NCBI GenBank assembly: GCA_030679035.1
Contig: JAUXTH010000215.1
Span: 1-59,456, forward strand
Origin: Methylobacter sp.
GTDB taxonomy: Bacteria; Pseudomonadota; Gammaproteobacteria; Methylococcales; Methylomonadaceae
Length of the DNA stretch: 59,456 bases
Direction: 5' to 3'
The notes beneath the pieces were generated by a model. It did not search any database. It saw only the letters and a list, made by a program, of their open reading frames with translations, and was not told where the DNA came from. This document shows, piece after piece, positions 35,352 through 43,979 of this stretch. Position 1 is the stretch's first letter. Every line of letters starts with the position of its first letter. The position numbers and the translations under genes are program-made.

Positions 35352-36401
35352 ATGTCCACATTTTTCAATTCGGTACATATTACCAATTTCAAATCGCTTA
35401 AAGATGTCACTTTAAGCGACTGCAAGCGGATTAACTTGCTGATTGGAAAACCGAATGTTGGGAAGTCAAATATTCTTGAGGCGCTTGGGTTGTTCAGTTT
35501 GCCTTATTTTCAATATAACACGAGCAAAAAATTAACCCAGTTTGTCAGATTGGAAAATATAGCTGAGCTTTTTTTTGATGGGAATATAGATGAAAAAATA
35601 TCTATCAGTACAGATGATAATAACTTTTGTTCAGTCAGCTATTTAAAACAAGAAGGTTTAGTTCAATTTGACATGGATTTGAAACGACAAAAGCCTAACT
35701 CTGAAATAGCAAGTGACATTTACAACTTGATCGCAGATAATCAACTTAAGCTAAAATTTGGTAAAAGGCGATTTTATCCATTTCATAGTAAAGTAAAGTA
35801 TTATAAATTCCCTCATACTGCTTTATCAAAAAAACAAAATAGCTCTATTATTGGTCTTTTTTCTTTAACACCTCCCAGTGGCATTAATTTACTTGACGTT
35901 ATAGAACGCGATAAATTTCTTACTAATGAATTATCCAGGTTGTTTTCCGAGTATGGTTTAAAACTTCTTTTTGATAAAACAAACGATACATTAAGAATAA
36001 TGAAAGTATTGAGGAACGATAACGAAATGATCTCGTTTCCTTATAGCTCTATTGCCGATACTCTGCAAAGAATAATATTCTTTAAATCGGCTATTGCTTC
36101 GAATAAAAATTCAATTCTGTTGTTTGAAGAACCCGAAGCCCATTCTTTTCCTCCTTATATTACCCATATAGCAAAAGAAATAATAAGTTCTGAAACTAAT
36201 CAGTTTTTTATTGCTACACATAGCCCTTATATTCTTGATGCTTTCTTAGAAAATGCTCGCGTTGACTTAGCGATATTTATGGCTGATTTTAAAGACGGTC
36301 AGACTGTTATTAAAAGACTGACCGATAGCGAATTAAATGATGTTTATGAATACGGATTAGATCTTTTCTTTAATTCTGAATTATTTACGGATGAGCTTTA
36401 A
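35352..36401 (+). CDS. AAA/ABC-type ATPase inserted between glyQ and glyS
   Basis: 349-residue ATPase of the RecF/SMC-like AAA_15/AAA_21 kind. It starts FNSVHITNFKSLKDVTLSDC, the beta strands before Walker A GKPNVGKSN, and ends with Walker B ILLFEEPEAHS and the His-switch IATHSPYILD. A middle region of about 170 residues is divergent and lacks a classic coiled coil. No C-terminal nuclease is fused, unlike OLD proteins. It begins 4 bases after the glyQ stop, without a good ribosome site of its own, and overlaps the next gene by 11 bases. Base use is sharply AT-rich: one 60-base sample (35581-35640) has 17 G+C against 39 in a glyQ sample (34801-34860). Probably a horizontally acquired defence-type ATPase; function not proven. 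Confidence 0.85.
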   Translation: MSTFFNSVHITNFKSLKDVTLSDCKRINLLIGKPNVGKSNILEALGLFSLPYFQYNTSKKLTQFVRLENIAELFFDGNIDEKISISTDDNNFCSVSYLKQEGLVQFDMDLKRQKPNSEIASDIYNLIADNQLKLKFGKRRFYPFHSKVKYYKFPHTALSKKQNSSIIGLFSLTPPSGINLLDVIERDKFLTNELSRLFSEYGLKLLFDKTNDTLRIMKVLRNDNEMISFPYSSIADTLQRIIFFKSAIASNKNSILLFEEPEAHSFPPYITHIAKEIISSETNQFFIATHSPYILDAFLENARVDLAIFMADFKDGQTVIKRLTDSELNDVYEYGLDLFFNSELFTDEL

Positions 36402-36948
36402 TATCAATTACCGTATTATTCCAGAGTGTTATATCGATACTAACCTGGTTGAAACGATCGTTCCTCCTGAAAGAGTCGGTAGTACACATGGTTATAATCA
36501 CCAGCATAGTTGTAATAAAGTTATTGGAATAATGAAAGATAAATTGAACGATGATTTTGCTGTAGGTATTTTGGATTACGACAAAAGACCTTTATCTCAT
36601 ACTTCTAAATTTGAATTACTTACTGAAAAGCAAAGTTTAAAATTATATAAACATCCTGAGAAAGACCATTACTTAATATTTCATCCGCCAATCGAACAAT
36701 GGATTCTTGATGAGGCAAAACGAGTGGGTATTGCTTTAGATGAACATGCATATAATCTTCCAACAACACTTAAAGAGTTGATGGATGAAACCAAGCACGA
36801 GCACAGTAAAAATGACCAAAGATTTAAACGTTTGTTTCGTGCTTTAATAAAACAAAACGCAATCGGTATCAGTTTGTTAGCTAGTTGGATAAGGTATTTG
36901 AAAGACCATCACCGTAAAGCGAATATACTCGAATTAAAAAATTTATAA
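36391..36948 (+). CDS. Small partner protein of the inserted ATPase, possibly TOPRIM-like
   Basis: I do not recognise this 185-residue protein with certainty. It starts with a beta strand and acidic residue (YRIIPECYIDTNLVETIV), has a His-rich loop (STHGYNHQHSCNK), then a strand with an acidic D-x-D (AVGILDYDKRP), and a helical C-terminal half (QWILDEAKRVG, LFRALIKQNAIGISLLASWI). An early Glu followed by D-x-D is how TOPRIM-type nuclease domains (OLD, DUF3226/DUF4435 families) look, so it may be a separated nuclease partner for the ATPase. No signal or membrane segment. AT-rich like its neighbour; overlaps it by 11 bases; glyS starts 22 bases later. Confidence 0.75.
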   Translation: MSFNINYRIIPECYIDTNLVETIVPPERVGSTHGYNHQHSCNKVIGIMKDKLNDDFAVGILDYDKRPLSHTSKFELLTEKQSLKLYKHPEKDHYLIFHPPIEQWILDEAKRVGIALDEHAYNLPTTLKELMDETKHEHSKNDQRFKRLFRALIKQNAIGISLLASWIRYLKDHHRKANILELKNL

Positions 36949-36970
36949 TGACACATAAAGGCAACTTATC

Positions 36971-39049
36971 GTGACCGAACAACACTTACTTTTTGAATTA
37001 GGTTCGGAAGAACTGCCGCCCAAGACCTTGCTAAAACTGAGCAACGCCTTGCTAAACGGCATCGTTCAAGGGCTTAACGCCGCAGAACTAACCTTTACCG
37101 GCAGCACGGCTTACGCGACACCTAGGCGTATGGCCGTTTTTATCGAAAACCTGGCTAGCGCACAGTCGGATAAAACCGTCGAAAAACGCGGCCCTGCCCT
37201 GCAAGCGGCATTTGCGCCCGACGGCACACCCAGCAAAGCGGCTTTGGGTTTTGCGCTCAGTTGCGAGACCACATTCGACAAACTGGAACGCCTAAAAACC
37301 GACAAGGGCGAATGGCTGAGCTTTACCCAAGCCGTCAAAGGGCAAGCGACCGAAAACCTGATCCCGGATATTATTCGGTCAAGCATCGCCGGATTGCCGA
37401 TAGCCAAGCGTATGCGTTGGGGCAGTTTCACTACCGAATTTGTCAGACCGGTACACTGGGCTGTCTTGCTTTACGGCGACAACGTCATCGACACGGAAAT
37501 CTTGGGACTCACTACCGGTGCGGCTACGCAGGGCCACCGCTTCCATGCGCCGCAAAAAATCACCCTGAGCAAACCGGAAGAATACGCCGATGTGCTGTAC
37601 AAACAAGGCCGAGTCATTGCCGATATTGAGCAACGCAAAACGCTGATCCGCGACGCGGCGCAAAAAGCCGCCGCAGCAGTGAACGGTTTTGCGCATATCG
37701 AGGACGATTTGCTTGAAGAAATCGCCGCGTTGAACGAATGGCCGGTGCCGATAACCGGGACTTTCGACCCGCGTTTCCTTGAGTTGCCGCCTGAAGTGCT
37801 GATCACCACGATGCAGACCAACCAGAAATACTTTCCGGTTAAAAATGCCGACGGCGGTTTACTGGCGAACTTCATTACATTCAGCAATATTGAAAGCACT
37901 AACCCCAAGTCCATACAACAGGGTAATGAGCGCGTGGTGACCCCGCGTCTTTCCGATGCGGAATTTTTCTGGAACCAGGATCGTAAAAAAAATCTGGAGG
38001 ATCGGGTAGAAAGCTTATCCAGCGTTGTTTTCCAGGAAAGTTTGGGCACGGTTTACGACAAAACCATGCGGGTTAAAAACCTCGCCAAATTTATCGCCGG
38101 ACATCTGGGTGCCGATGTCGAATTGGCCGAACGCGCCGCGTTATTGGCTAAAACCGACCTGATGACCGAAATGGTCGGCGAATTCGGCAACCTGCAAGGC
38201 ATTATGGGCCGTTACTATGCAACGGCAGAACACGAGCCGAAATCAGTCGCCCTGGCGCTTGAGGAACAGTATTTCCCCAAACAATCAGGAAGCCCGACAG
38301 CGAGCAGTACAACCGGACAAATTCTTGCTATTGCGGAAAAAATAGACACTTTGGTCGGCATTTTTGCAGTCGGCTTGATCCCTACCGGCGACAAGGACCC
38401 TTATGCATTGCGCCGCGCCGCATTAGGCATCCTCCGAACCATCATAGAGAATAAACTCGACATCAATATCATTGAGTTGACCGAATTCGCCAGCGCTCAG
38501 ATCAAAACCATTTCCGGCCAACCCTACGATCAACCTGCAACATCCGACCGGGTTATCGATTTTATTTTTGACCGCTTGAAAGGCTATTGCCTGGATCACG
38601 GTTACACCGCCGATGAGTTTGACGCAGTCATCACCGTGACGCCTGCCGAACCGCTGGATTTCATGCAACGTTTGCAGGCCGTTAAAGCCTTCAGGCAACT
38701 ACCGGAAGCCGAAAGCTTGGCAGCGGCGAATAAACGCATCCGCAATATCCTGAAAAAATCGGATACCCAACCGGCAGCCAGCGTCGGCACATTGCTTGAA
38801 GCGCAGGAAAAGCAGCTCTTACAAGCCGCCCTGCAATCCGCCGATGACATTAAACCGTTACTGGCGCAGCGTAATTATCAGGCGACCCTTAACCGTCTGG
38901 CAGGGTTGCGTAATGATGTCGATGCGTTTTTCGACCACGTGATGGTGATGACCGACGACCTTGACTTGCGCGCCAACCGGCTGGCATTGCTGAACCTGTT
39001 GTCCGAGCAGTTTTTGACCTGCGCCGACATCTCCAGATTGCAATCATAA
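36971..39049 (+). CDS. glyS: Glycine-tRNA ligase beta subunit
   Basis: 692-residue beta chain, needed for tRNA recognition. It begins with the family start LLFELGSEELPPKTL and contains RGPALQAAF, PVTGTFDPRFLELP-like (here PITGTFDPRFLELPPEVL) and the HD-type region TDLMTEMVGEFGNLQGIMG with YALRRAALGILR. The start is GTG at 36971 with AAAGG nine bases upstream. It should pair with glyQ; the intervening module does not interrupt either subunit. Only 4 bases separate it from gmhB. Confidence 0.97.
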   Translation: MTEQHLLFELGSEELPPKTLLKLSNALLNGIVQGLNAAELTFTGSTAYATPRRMAVFIENLASAQSDKTVEKRGPALQAAFAPDGTPSKAALGFALSCETTFDKLERLKTDKGEWLSFTQAVKGQATENLIPDIIRSSIAGLPIAKRMRWGSFTTEFVRPVHWAVLLYGDNVIDTEILGLTTGAATQGHRFHAPQKITLSKPEEYADVLYKQGRVIADIEQRKTLIRDAAQKAAAAVNGFAHIEDDLLEEIAALNEWPVPITGTFDPRFLELPPEVLITTMQTNQKYFPVKNADGGLLANFITFSNIESTNPKSIQQGNERVVTPRLSDAEFFWNQDRKKNLEDRVESLSSVVFQESLGTVYDKTMRVKNLAKFIAGHLGADVELAERAALLAKTDLMTEMVGEFGNLQGIMGRYYATAEHEPKSVALALEEQYFPKQSGSPTASSTTGQILAIAEKIDTLVGIFAVGLIPTGDKDPYALRRAALGILRTIIENKLDINIIELTEFASAQIKTISGQPYDQPATSDRVIDFIFDRLKGYCLDHGYTADEFDAVITVTPAEPLDFMQRLQAVKAFRQLPEAESLAAANKRIRNILKKSDTQPAASVGTLLEAQEKQLLQAALQSADDIKPLLAQRNYQATLNRLAGLRNDVDAFFDHVMVMTDDLDLRANRLALLNLLSEQFLTCADISRLQS

Positions 39050-39053
39050 GCGC

Positions 39054-39599
39054 ATGCCCGAAAACCGCTACGTGTTGCTGGATCGTGATGGCGTCATTAA
39101 CCACGACTCGGATGACTTCATCAAATCTCCAGAACAATGGCTGCCGCTTGAAGGCAGCCTTGAGGCCATAGCCCTGCTTAATAAGCATGGCTATAAAGTC
39201 GTCGTGATCACCAATCAGTCCGGCGTGGCCCGTGGCTTATTCGATACCGCGATGCTGGAAAAAATCCATGCAAAAATGCAACGCATGACCGAAGAAAAAG
39301 GCGGAAAAATCGATGCGATCTATTTTTGCCCGCACGGCCCGGACGATGACTGCAACTGCCGCAAACCCAAACCGGGCTTGCTTGAAGCCTTTGCGGCCGA
39401 CAACCATGTCAGCCTGATCGGCATGGCTGTTATCGGCGATTCGCTCCGCGACCTTCAATCTGCGCAGGCCGTCGGTGCAAGCCCGATACTGGTCAAAACC
39501 GGAAAAGGCCGCAAAACCCTAACTGAAAATCCTAATCTCAACATCCCTATTTTTGAGAACTTATATGACGCAGCAAAATACCTCACTTCAAGACCCTAG
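39054..39599 (+). CDS. gmhB: D-glycero-D-manno-heptose 1,7-bisphosphate 7-phosphatase
   Basis: HAD-superfamily phosphatase in ADP-heptose synthesis for the lipopolysaccharide core. 181 residues: nucleophile motif LLDRDGVIN, motif II VVITNQSGVARG, the zinc loop CPHGPDDDCNCRKPKPG that marks GmhB, and motif IV VIGDSLRDLQSA. Order glyS-gmhB-plsC is common in gammaproteobacteria. It follows glyS by 4 bases and overlaps plsC by 35 bases. Confidence 0.94.
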   Translation: MPENRYVLLDRDGVINHDSDDFIKSPEQWLPLEGSLEAIALLNKHGYKVVVITNQSGVARGLFDTAMLEKIHAKMQRMTEEKGGKIDAIYFCPHGPDDDCNCRKPKPGLLEAFAADNHVSLIGMAVIGDSLRDLQSAQAVGASPILVKTGKGRKTLTENPNLNIPIFENLYDAAKYLTSRP

Positions 39600-40311
39600 A
39601 CCTAAAAACTATATCGGCTCAGCGCTGTTATTTATAGGTATCTTCACTACCGCTACCGTAGTCGGCATATTGCTTATTTTAGGCATGCTGACAACCTTTA
39701 AAATACGCTGGAAAATCGGTTATGCCTGGTGTGCGATTATCGGCTGGATAACCAAAGTGGCTTGCGGCCTCACATTTAAAGTCGAGGGATTGGAAACCAT
39801 CGACCCGAAACAACCTGCGATTATCATGAGCAATCATCAATCGGCATGGGAAACGCTGGCTTTGCGTTACATTCTTCCGCCGCATTCGGTGGTCATCAAA
39901 CGTGAATTGCTTTATTTTCCGATTTGGGGCTGGTCGCTGCTCACCCTGAAATCCATCGTCATCAACCGGAAAAATCAACGCGCTTCATTACGTTCCTTGC
40001 TCGAACAAGGAACTAAATATTTGAACGAGGGCTTATCGGTGCTGGTTTTCCCGGAAGGCACTCGCGCCGGAGCCAGGGAAGTGTTGAAATTTAATATCGG
40101 CGGCGCGATGCTGGCGCATAAAACCGGTTTCCCGGTCATCCCCGTCGCGCATAATGCTGGCGATTTTTGGCCGCGTTACAGTTTTTTTAAATATCCCGGC
40201 GTTATCAAGGTAAAAATCGGCCCAGCCATAGAGACCAAGGGGCGCAAAGCCGCCGAGATCAATGCGGAAGCCGAGGCCTGGATAAGGCAGGCTATGAAGG
40301 AGATGGATTAA
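39565..40311 (+). CDS. plsC: 1-acyl-sn-glycerol-3-phosphate acyltransferase
   Basis: Makes phosphatidic acid from lysophosphatidic acid at the inner membrane. 248 residues with an N-terminal membrane helix (SALLFIGIFTTATVVGILLI), the catalytic motif NHQSAWE (an H-x4-E variant seen in many proteobacterial homologues in place of H-x4-D), the glycerophosphate motif VFPEGTRAG and a final motif VIPVAHNAG. I use the ATG at 39565; a TTG at 39553 is in frame. It overlaps gmhB. Confidence 0.92.
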   Translation: MTQQNTSLQDPRPKNYIGSALLFIGIFTTATVVGILLILGMLTTFKIRWKIGYAWCAIIGWITKVACGLTFKVEGLETIDPKQPAIIMSNHQSAWETLALRYILPPHSVVIKRELLYFPIWGWSLLTLKSIVINRKNQRASLRSLLEQGTKYLNEGLSVLVFPEGTRAGAREVLKFNIGGAMLAHKTGFPVIPVAHNAGDFWPRYSFFKYPGVIKVKIGPAIETKGRKAAEINAEAEAWIRQAMKEMD

Positions 40312-40316
40312 TTTCT

Positions 40317-40330
40317 GGCGAAAGGCGAAA
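40317..40330. repeat. Short heptamer repeat (GGCGAAA x2)
   Basis: GGCGAAAGGCGAAA directly after the plsC stop, followed by decayed copies (GACAAAGAGCAAAG). It resembles the GGCTAAA heptamer array at the window's right edge. Confidence 0.5.
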
Positions 40331-40429
40331 GACAAAGAGCAAAGAAGAGCGCCCCCTTAGCCTTTTGCCCTTCATATATGCGTATAATGCCGCACAGCGC
40401 ATTTTTAATTTAATAACGGTAACACTGAC

Positions 40430-40837
40430 ATGAAAAAACTACTGCTCATTTCCCTCTCTGCATTATTACTCCCTGCCTGCGCAGATAAAAATCAATACGA
40501 ACAGACTGTACTGGAGCAAATGCAGCTGGAAAAAGATATTAAGGACTACAAGCTATCCCCCGAGCGCATGGCTAAATGCGTCGTTGATACAACCTCAAAC
40601 AACATGCCCGGCATTTTTGCCCTCGATCCCAAACGCTTGACCGCTTACCGCAACTATACAAAGATGTTGACGCTGTCCTCGTCTAAAGATCCCAAAAAGA
40701 CTCTTGATGAACTACGTACTGATTTCGGCTCGCCCAAAGAACTCGCAGAAGCTCATGCCAACTATACCGAAAGTCAGATGGACTGCTTGTCCGCCCTGAT
40801 CGGGGAATCGGAGGAACCCACAAAAGATGAAAAATAA
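40430..40837 (+). CDS. Small lipoprotein of unknown function
   Basis: 135 residues. The N terminus MKKLLLISLSALLLPAC has a clear lipobox with lipidated Cys at 17 (LPAC-AD). The rest is helical and charged, with two further Cys (AKCVVDT and MDCLSAL) that could pair. It ends in an acidic tail (GESEEPTKDEK). I recognise no domain. A TATAAT at 40383-40388 could be its -10 box. It shares general design, not sequence, with the lipoprotein at 15942. Confidence 0.75.
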   Translation: MKKLLLISLSALLLPACADKNQYEQTVLEQMQLEKDIKDYKLSPERMAKCVVDTTSNNMPGIFALDPKRLTAYRNYTKMLTLSSSKDPKKTLDELRTDFGSPKELAEAHANYTESQMDCLSALIGESEEPTKDEK

Positions 40838-40889
40838 CTCTGTTTTTGTGTAGCCTGATCGCAAGGCGTCAAAAAACAGTCCCACTCAG

Positions 40890-40913
40890 GGGCGACCATT
40901 CGAATCGCCCTTT
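40890..40913 (+). terminator. Possible terminator after the lipoprotein gene
   Basis: GGGCGA (40890-40895) pairs with TCGCCC (40905-40910) followed by TTT. The stem is only 6 bp and lies 50 bases past the stop. It is also upstream-adjacent to the end of the convergent ychJ gene. Confidence 0.35.
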
Positions 40914-40940
40914 ATGCTCTGATGCTCACAGCCTTACACA

Positions 40941-41426
40941 TCACGTAGCCCCGCAGCACCGCTTAAACTTCTTGCCGCTGCCGCAAGGACACGGGGCATT
41001 CTTTCCCAGATTGGTTTGCAGCCCCACCTTACCGATGGACTTAACCAGCCCATCCAGATAAAACCAGCCGCCCGCGCGTTTAACAAACTGACTGATCTCA
41101 TTCATAACGTACTCTTCGCCATCCTGAAAATAATACGCCTTAAACTCCACTACGCCTTTAGCATCCTTAGCTCCGCCCTTTTTAGTATTGCCGATTTCCA
41201 AGCGCTGCCAATCGACTTTCTCCTTGGAAAAATCGATTAACTCCGGACGCACAGTAACATCCCAGGTATCCAGTAAATAATCGGCATTATGCATAGCATA
41301 AGCAGTAAAGCGCGAACGCATTAAAGCTTCGGCAGTTACGGGCTTTTTTTCGCCGGAATGAAATGGGCCGCAGCATTGGGCGTATTCGAGGCTTGAGCCA
41401 CAACGGCAGAAGGTAGATGTTTTCAA
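40941..41426 (-). CDS. YchJ-family protein with two SEC-C zinc motifs
   Basis: 161 residues. A Cys cluster at each end: FCRCGSSLEYAQCCGP near the N terminus and the classic SEC-C CPCGSGKKFKRCC at the C terminus. The middle is an NTF2-like fold (MRSRFTAYAMHNADYLLDTW and VEFKAYYFQDGEEYVMNE), as in YchJ/UPF0225 proteins. The SEC-C motif binds zinc and in SecA contacts SecB and ribosomes; the function of YchJ is unknown. Start is the ATG at 41424-41426. Convergent with the lipoprotein gene. Confidence 0.9.
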   Translation of the reverse strand: MKTSTFCRCGSSLEYAQCCGPFHSGEKKPVTAEALMRSRFTAYAMHNADYLLDTWDVTVRPELIDFSKEKVDWQRLEIGNTKKGGAKDAKGVVEFKAYYFQDGEEYVMNEISQFVKRAGGWFYLDGLVKSIGKVGLQTNLGKNAPCPCGSGKKFKRCCGAT

Positions 41427-41810
41427 AAGAAGTTCCTATTTATAATTTTGGCTTATTTTACATTGATCTGGATTTGATAGCTGAGTAGATATAAGGATAA
41501 GCAAAAAATAGGCGGCGATGGATTGCCCATTGGGAAAAGCCATCGGATGAATGCCAATCTTTGTTGTCATTAAGAATGCCTAAGCATCATTTTCTTTAAA
41601 TACTGTGATCAAGACGCTTGTTTTTGTTCGCCTGACAACTATACTGGAAGCCGTTAATGAATGGAGATTAACCTCCGACATGTGAAACAGCGTGGAAAAA
41701 TGATCAAAAAATCGGGAAAAACAGCGTCGAAACTCCCCCCAGCCAAAAGCTTTAGTTTTCATTATACTAAGCTTTGAAACCTTGTTTGACGACTTCAGGA
41801 GCCTCCATTC
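41427..41810. other. Intergenic region upstream of the pilin operon
   Basis: 384 bases without a supported gene. An 84-codon leftward frame (41580-41834) has no recognisable family and overlaps pilV, so I reject it. The stretch must hold the pilin operon promoter; TATACT at 41763-41768 is a possible -10. GATAGCTGAGTAG at 41476-41488 also occurs beside MITE-like copy A (9057-9069), so a remnant of that repeat family may lie here. Confidence 0.5.
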
Positions 41811-42314
41811 ATGCCAAAGATTAATTTTCGCCACACAACAGGCTTTACCTTAATCGAAGTCTTGGTTTCCATGATTATTTTGGCATTAGGCTTATTAGGC
41901 TTGGCTTCGTTACAGGGAATTTCGCTGAAAAATAATCAGGATGCTTTTTTATTCAGTCAGGCAAATGCGCTGGCTTACGAGATGAGTGATCGGATTAAAG
42001 CCAATAGACTGGGATGGATTACCGCCGCCATCCCCGCTCCGGCGGCTGCCTGCGCTGCTGGATGCAACTCGTTAGGAGCCTCTTGTACTACTACCCAGAT
42101 GGCCGCTTTCGACTATTGCTACTGGCAGCAAAAAGCTATAACTGTACTATCAACTGGCGCTACTGCTGTTATTACAGCAAGTCCAAAGGCCGGCTCAACC
42201 ACCTGCACCGGAGGCGCGTCATCACGCTGCTTAACAATGACGTGGTCTCGCACCAATCAACAATTAAGCGCCGCGATGAATACCACAAACTTCGAATTGG
42301 AAGTAACACCATGA
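41811..42314 (+). CDS. pilV: Type IV pilus minor pilin PilV
   Basis: 167-residue prepilin. The class III signal MPKINFRHTTGFTLIEVLVS has the Gly-Phe cleavage site and Glu+5, followed by the hydrophobic helix. Residues KANRLGWITA and the Cys-rich middle (AAACAAGCNSLGASCTT) follow, with SLTMTW-like (here RCLTMTWSR) and FELEVTP at the end, usual for PilV. AGGAG lies before the ATG. It overlaps pilW by 4 bases (ATGA). First gene of the operon. Confidence 0.92.
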   Translation: MPKINFRHTTGFTLIEVLVSMIILALGLLGLASLQGISLKNNQDAFLFSQANALAYEMSDRIKANRLGWITAAIPAPAAACAAGCNSLGASCTTTQMAAFDYCYWQQKAITVLSTGATAVITASPKAGSTTCTGGASSRCLTMTWSRTNQQLSAAMNTTNFELEVTP

Positions 42315-43249
42315 ACATACATCAACGGGGTTACACGCTGATTGAATTGATGATCAGCTTGTTGTTAGGCCTGATGATGATTTCTGGATTCGGCAGTCTG
42401 TTTGTGCAAACGCAAAAAAACGCCACCATCCAACGCTCACTCAGTTACATGATGGAAGATGGACGCTATATACTGGAGGTATTCGGCAGGGAATTCCGCC
42501 GCACAGGCTCCCTGAAAAGCAAAATGTCTGCAAGTGGTGCCTGTGATGCGGTGCTTACCGCCGACCCTAATGTATTAGGATCAACCATGAGTTTTTCTGC
42601 ATGTGACTACATTAGGGGGCAATATAACGCCGCCGGATTCGGTACATCGTTCAATATTAACGAACTGGCGCTGAAGTATCAGTTAAACAATAACATCGAC
42701 CCCAGCACTGGTAAGAGCGCTGAATTAGCTAGTGATGATCCCAGTTCCACTAACTCAGCCTGCGAAAGAAGCATACTTTTGACGCCCGCAGAAGACACAG
42801 CACCAACCCAAGTGCATGTAGTGACACTTTATTTTTATGTCGCTCTCGATGCGTCAAATATACCTGTACTTTATTGTGTAGCAAAACGGCAAAATTTAAG
42901 CGATCCTACCAAAGATAAAACACCTAATACGGCGGAGCCCCTGATTTCTAACGTCCAACAGCTGTTAATAACCTACGGAATTGATGACCCTGCTGTCCAT
43001 GAAGATGATGTTAAAGACCCTACCGATACTATTACTGATGTGGCCAATTATTATGTGGGTGCTGGCAGCGTTACCGATTGGCAACGAGTAGTCGCCGCGA
43101 GGTTATCCGTAGTATTACGGAGCGAGGATGATAATTTAACAAAATCCTCAGTCAGCTATACTCCCATAGACGGCACAACCTATACAGCCACCGACAAACG
43201 CTTTTATCGGGAATTTTCAACGACTATTGCATTTCGTAATAAGATTTAA
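42311..43249 (+). CDS. pilW: Type IV pilus minor pilin PilW
   Basis: 312-residue prepilin starting MNIHQRGYTLIELMISLLLG, a Gly-Tyr cleavage site with Glu+5. The body contains MMEDGRYILEVFGREFRRTG, the PilW signature, and a C-terminal pilin head with VQQLLITYGID and WQRVVAARLSVVLRS. I use the ATG at 42311, coupled to the pilV stop (ATGA); an earlier in-frame start at 42014 would run through pilV in another frame. Part of the priming complex that starts pilus assembly. Confidence 0.93.
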   Translation: MNIHQRGYTLIELMISLLLGLMMISGFGSLFVQTQKNATIQRSLSYMMEDGRYILEVFGREFRRTGSLKSKMSASGACDAVLTADPNVLGSTMSFSACDYIRGQYNAAGFGTSFNINELALKYQLNNNIDPSTGKSAELASDDPSSTNSACERSILLTPAEDTAPTQVHVVTLYFYVALDASNIPVLYCVAKRQNLSDPTKDKTPNTAEPLISNVQQLLITYGIDDPAVHEDDVKDPTDTITDVANYYVGAGSVTDWQRVVAARLSVVLRSEDDNLTKSSVSYTPIDGTTYTATDKRFYREFSTTIAFRNKI

Positions 43250-43266
43250 CGATAAGAAGGCCTACT

Positions 43267-43803
43267 ATGAACCATGAAGCAATGTGCATACCCAATCAGC
43301 GCGGAGCAGTTTTAGCATTCAGCTTAGTTATGCTGTTACTACTGACCCTCGTTAGCGTCAGTATGATTCAGCATAATAAGCAAGAACTTGCGATGACCGG
43401 AAATACACTGCAACAAACCAAGTCCTTAGCAAGCGCTGAATCGGAGTTAGCGCAAGCACAAAATCTAATTGATACCACTCGTCATGTGAATCCCGCAGAC
43501 CCTTACGATACTACGTGCAATAGTGACCCTTCAAAAGAATTCACTGAAAATCAGGTTTTTTTTAATCCCGCTGGAGCTATAGGCACAGCAACCATAACGG
43601 CGGTTTATTGCCTCAATGCGAGCAAATCACAAGATCAATGCACCTTTACGAGCGGGGTTCGCGACAATATACAGGCCTGTCTGTGTTCCGGCGGCACCGA
43701 AATTTATACGGTAAAGTGGGTGTCTACAGCAGACATTAATTACGGCGCACAACGAACTGTTGAATCTAATTATGCTGTTGATTGCTCGGGTGGACGATTC
43801 TAG
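43267..43803 (+). CDS. pilX: Type IV pilus assembly protein PilX
   Basis: 178 residues. PilX N-terminal domain: RGAVLAFSLVMLLLLTLVSV followed by SMIQHNKQELAMTGNTLQQ, lacking the strict prepilin Glu+5 context but typical of PilX. Two Cys pairs in the head (TCNSDP; ACLCSG, VDCSG). It follows pilW by 17 bases, in operon order pilV-pilW-pilX. Confidence 0.9.
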   Translation: MNHEAMCIPNQRGAVLAFSLVMLLLLTLVSVSMIQHNKQELAMTGNTLQQTKSLASAESELAQAQNLIDTTRHVNPADPYDTTCNSDPSKEFTENQVFFNPAGAIGTATITAVYCLNASKSQDQCTFTSGVRDNIQACLCSGGTEIYTVKWVSTADINYGAQRTVESNYAVDCSGGRF

Positions 43804-43979
43804 AATAATCGTATTTATGATGCTATGGATGCAGGAAGGAGCAGCATAGCGGTATGCCGGAACAAGATCGCAACAGACACAAAAATTCAATTTACAGTAA
43901 TGTGAGGTAATTAACAGACCCTTAGAAAGCGGATAGTACAATCGAGCTGTTCCTAATAAAAACTAAACAGGTGAATGCG

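Noticed and set aside
41580-41834. 84-codon minus-strand frame before pilV; possible transposase remnant
   Set aside because: It overlaps the pilV start, has no clear family, and I could not match it to any transposase motif.
42014-42310. Upstream extension of pilW
   Set aside because: It lies within pilV in another frame; the pilin leader begins at the coupled ATG at 42311.
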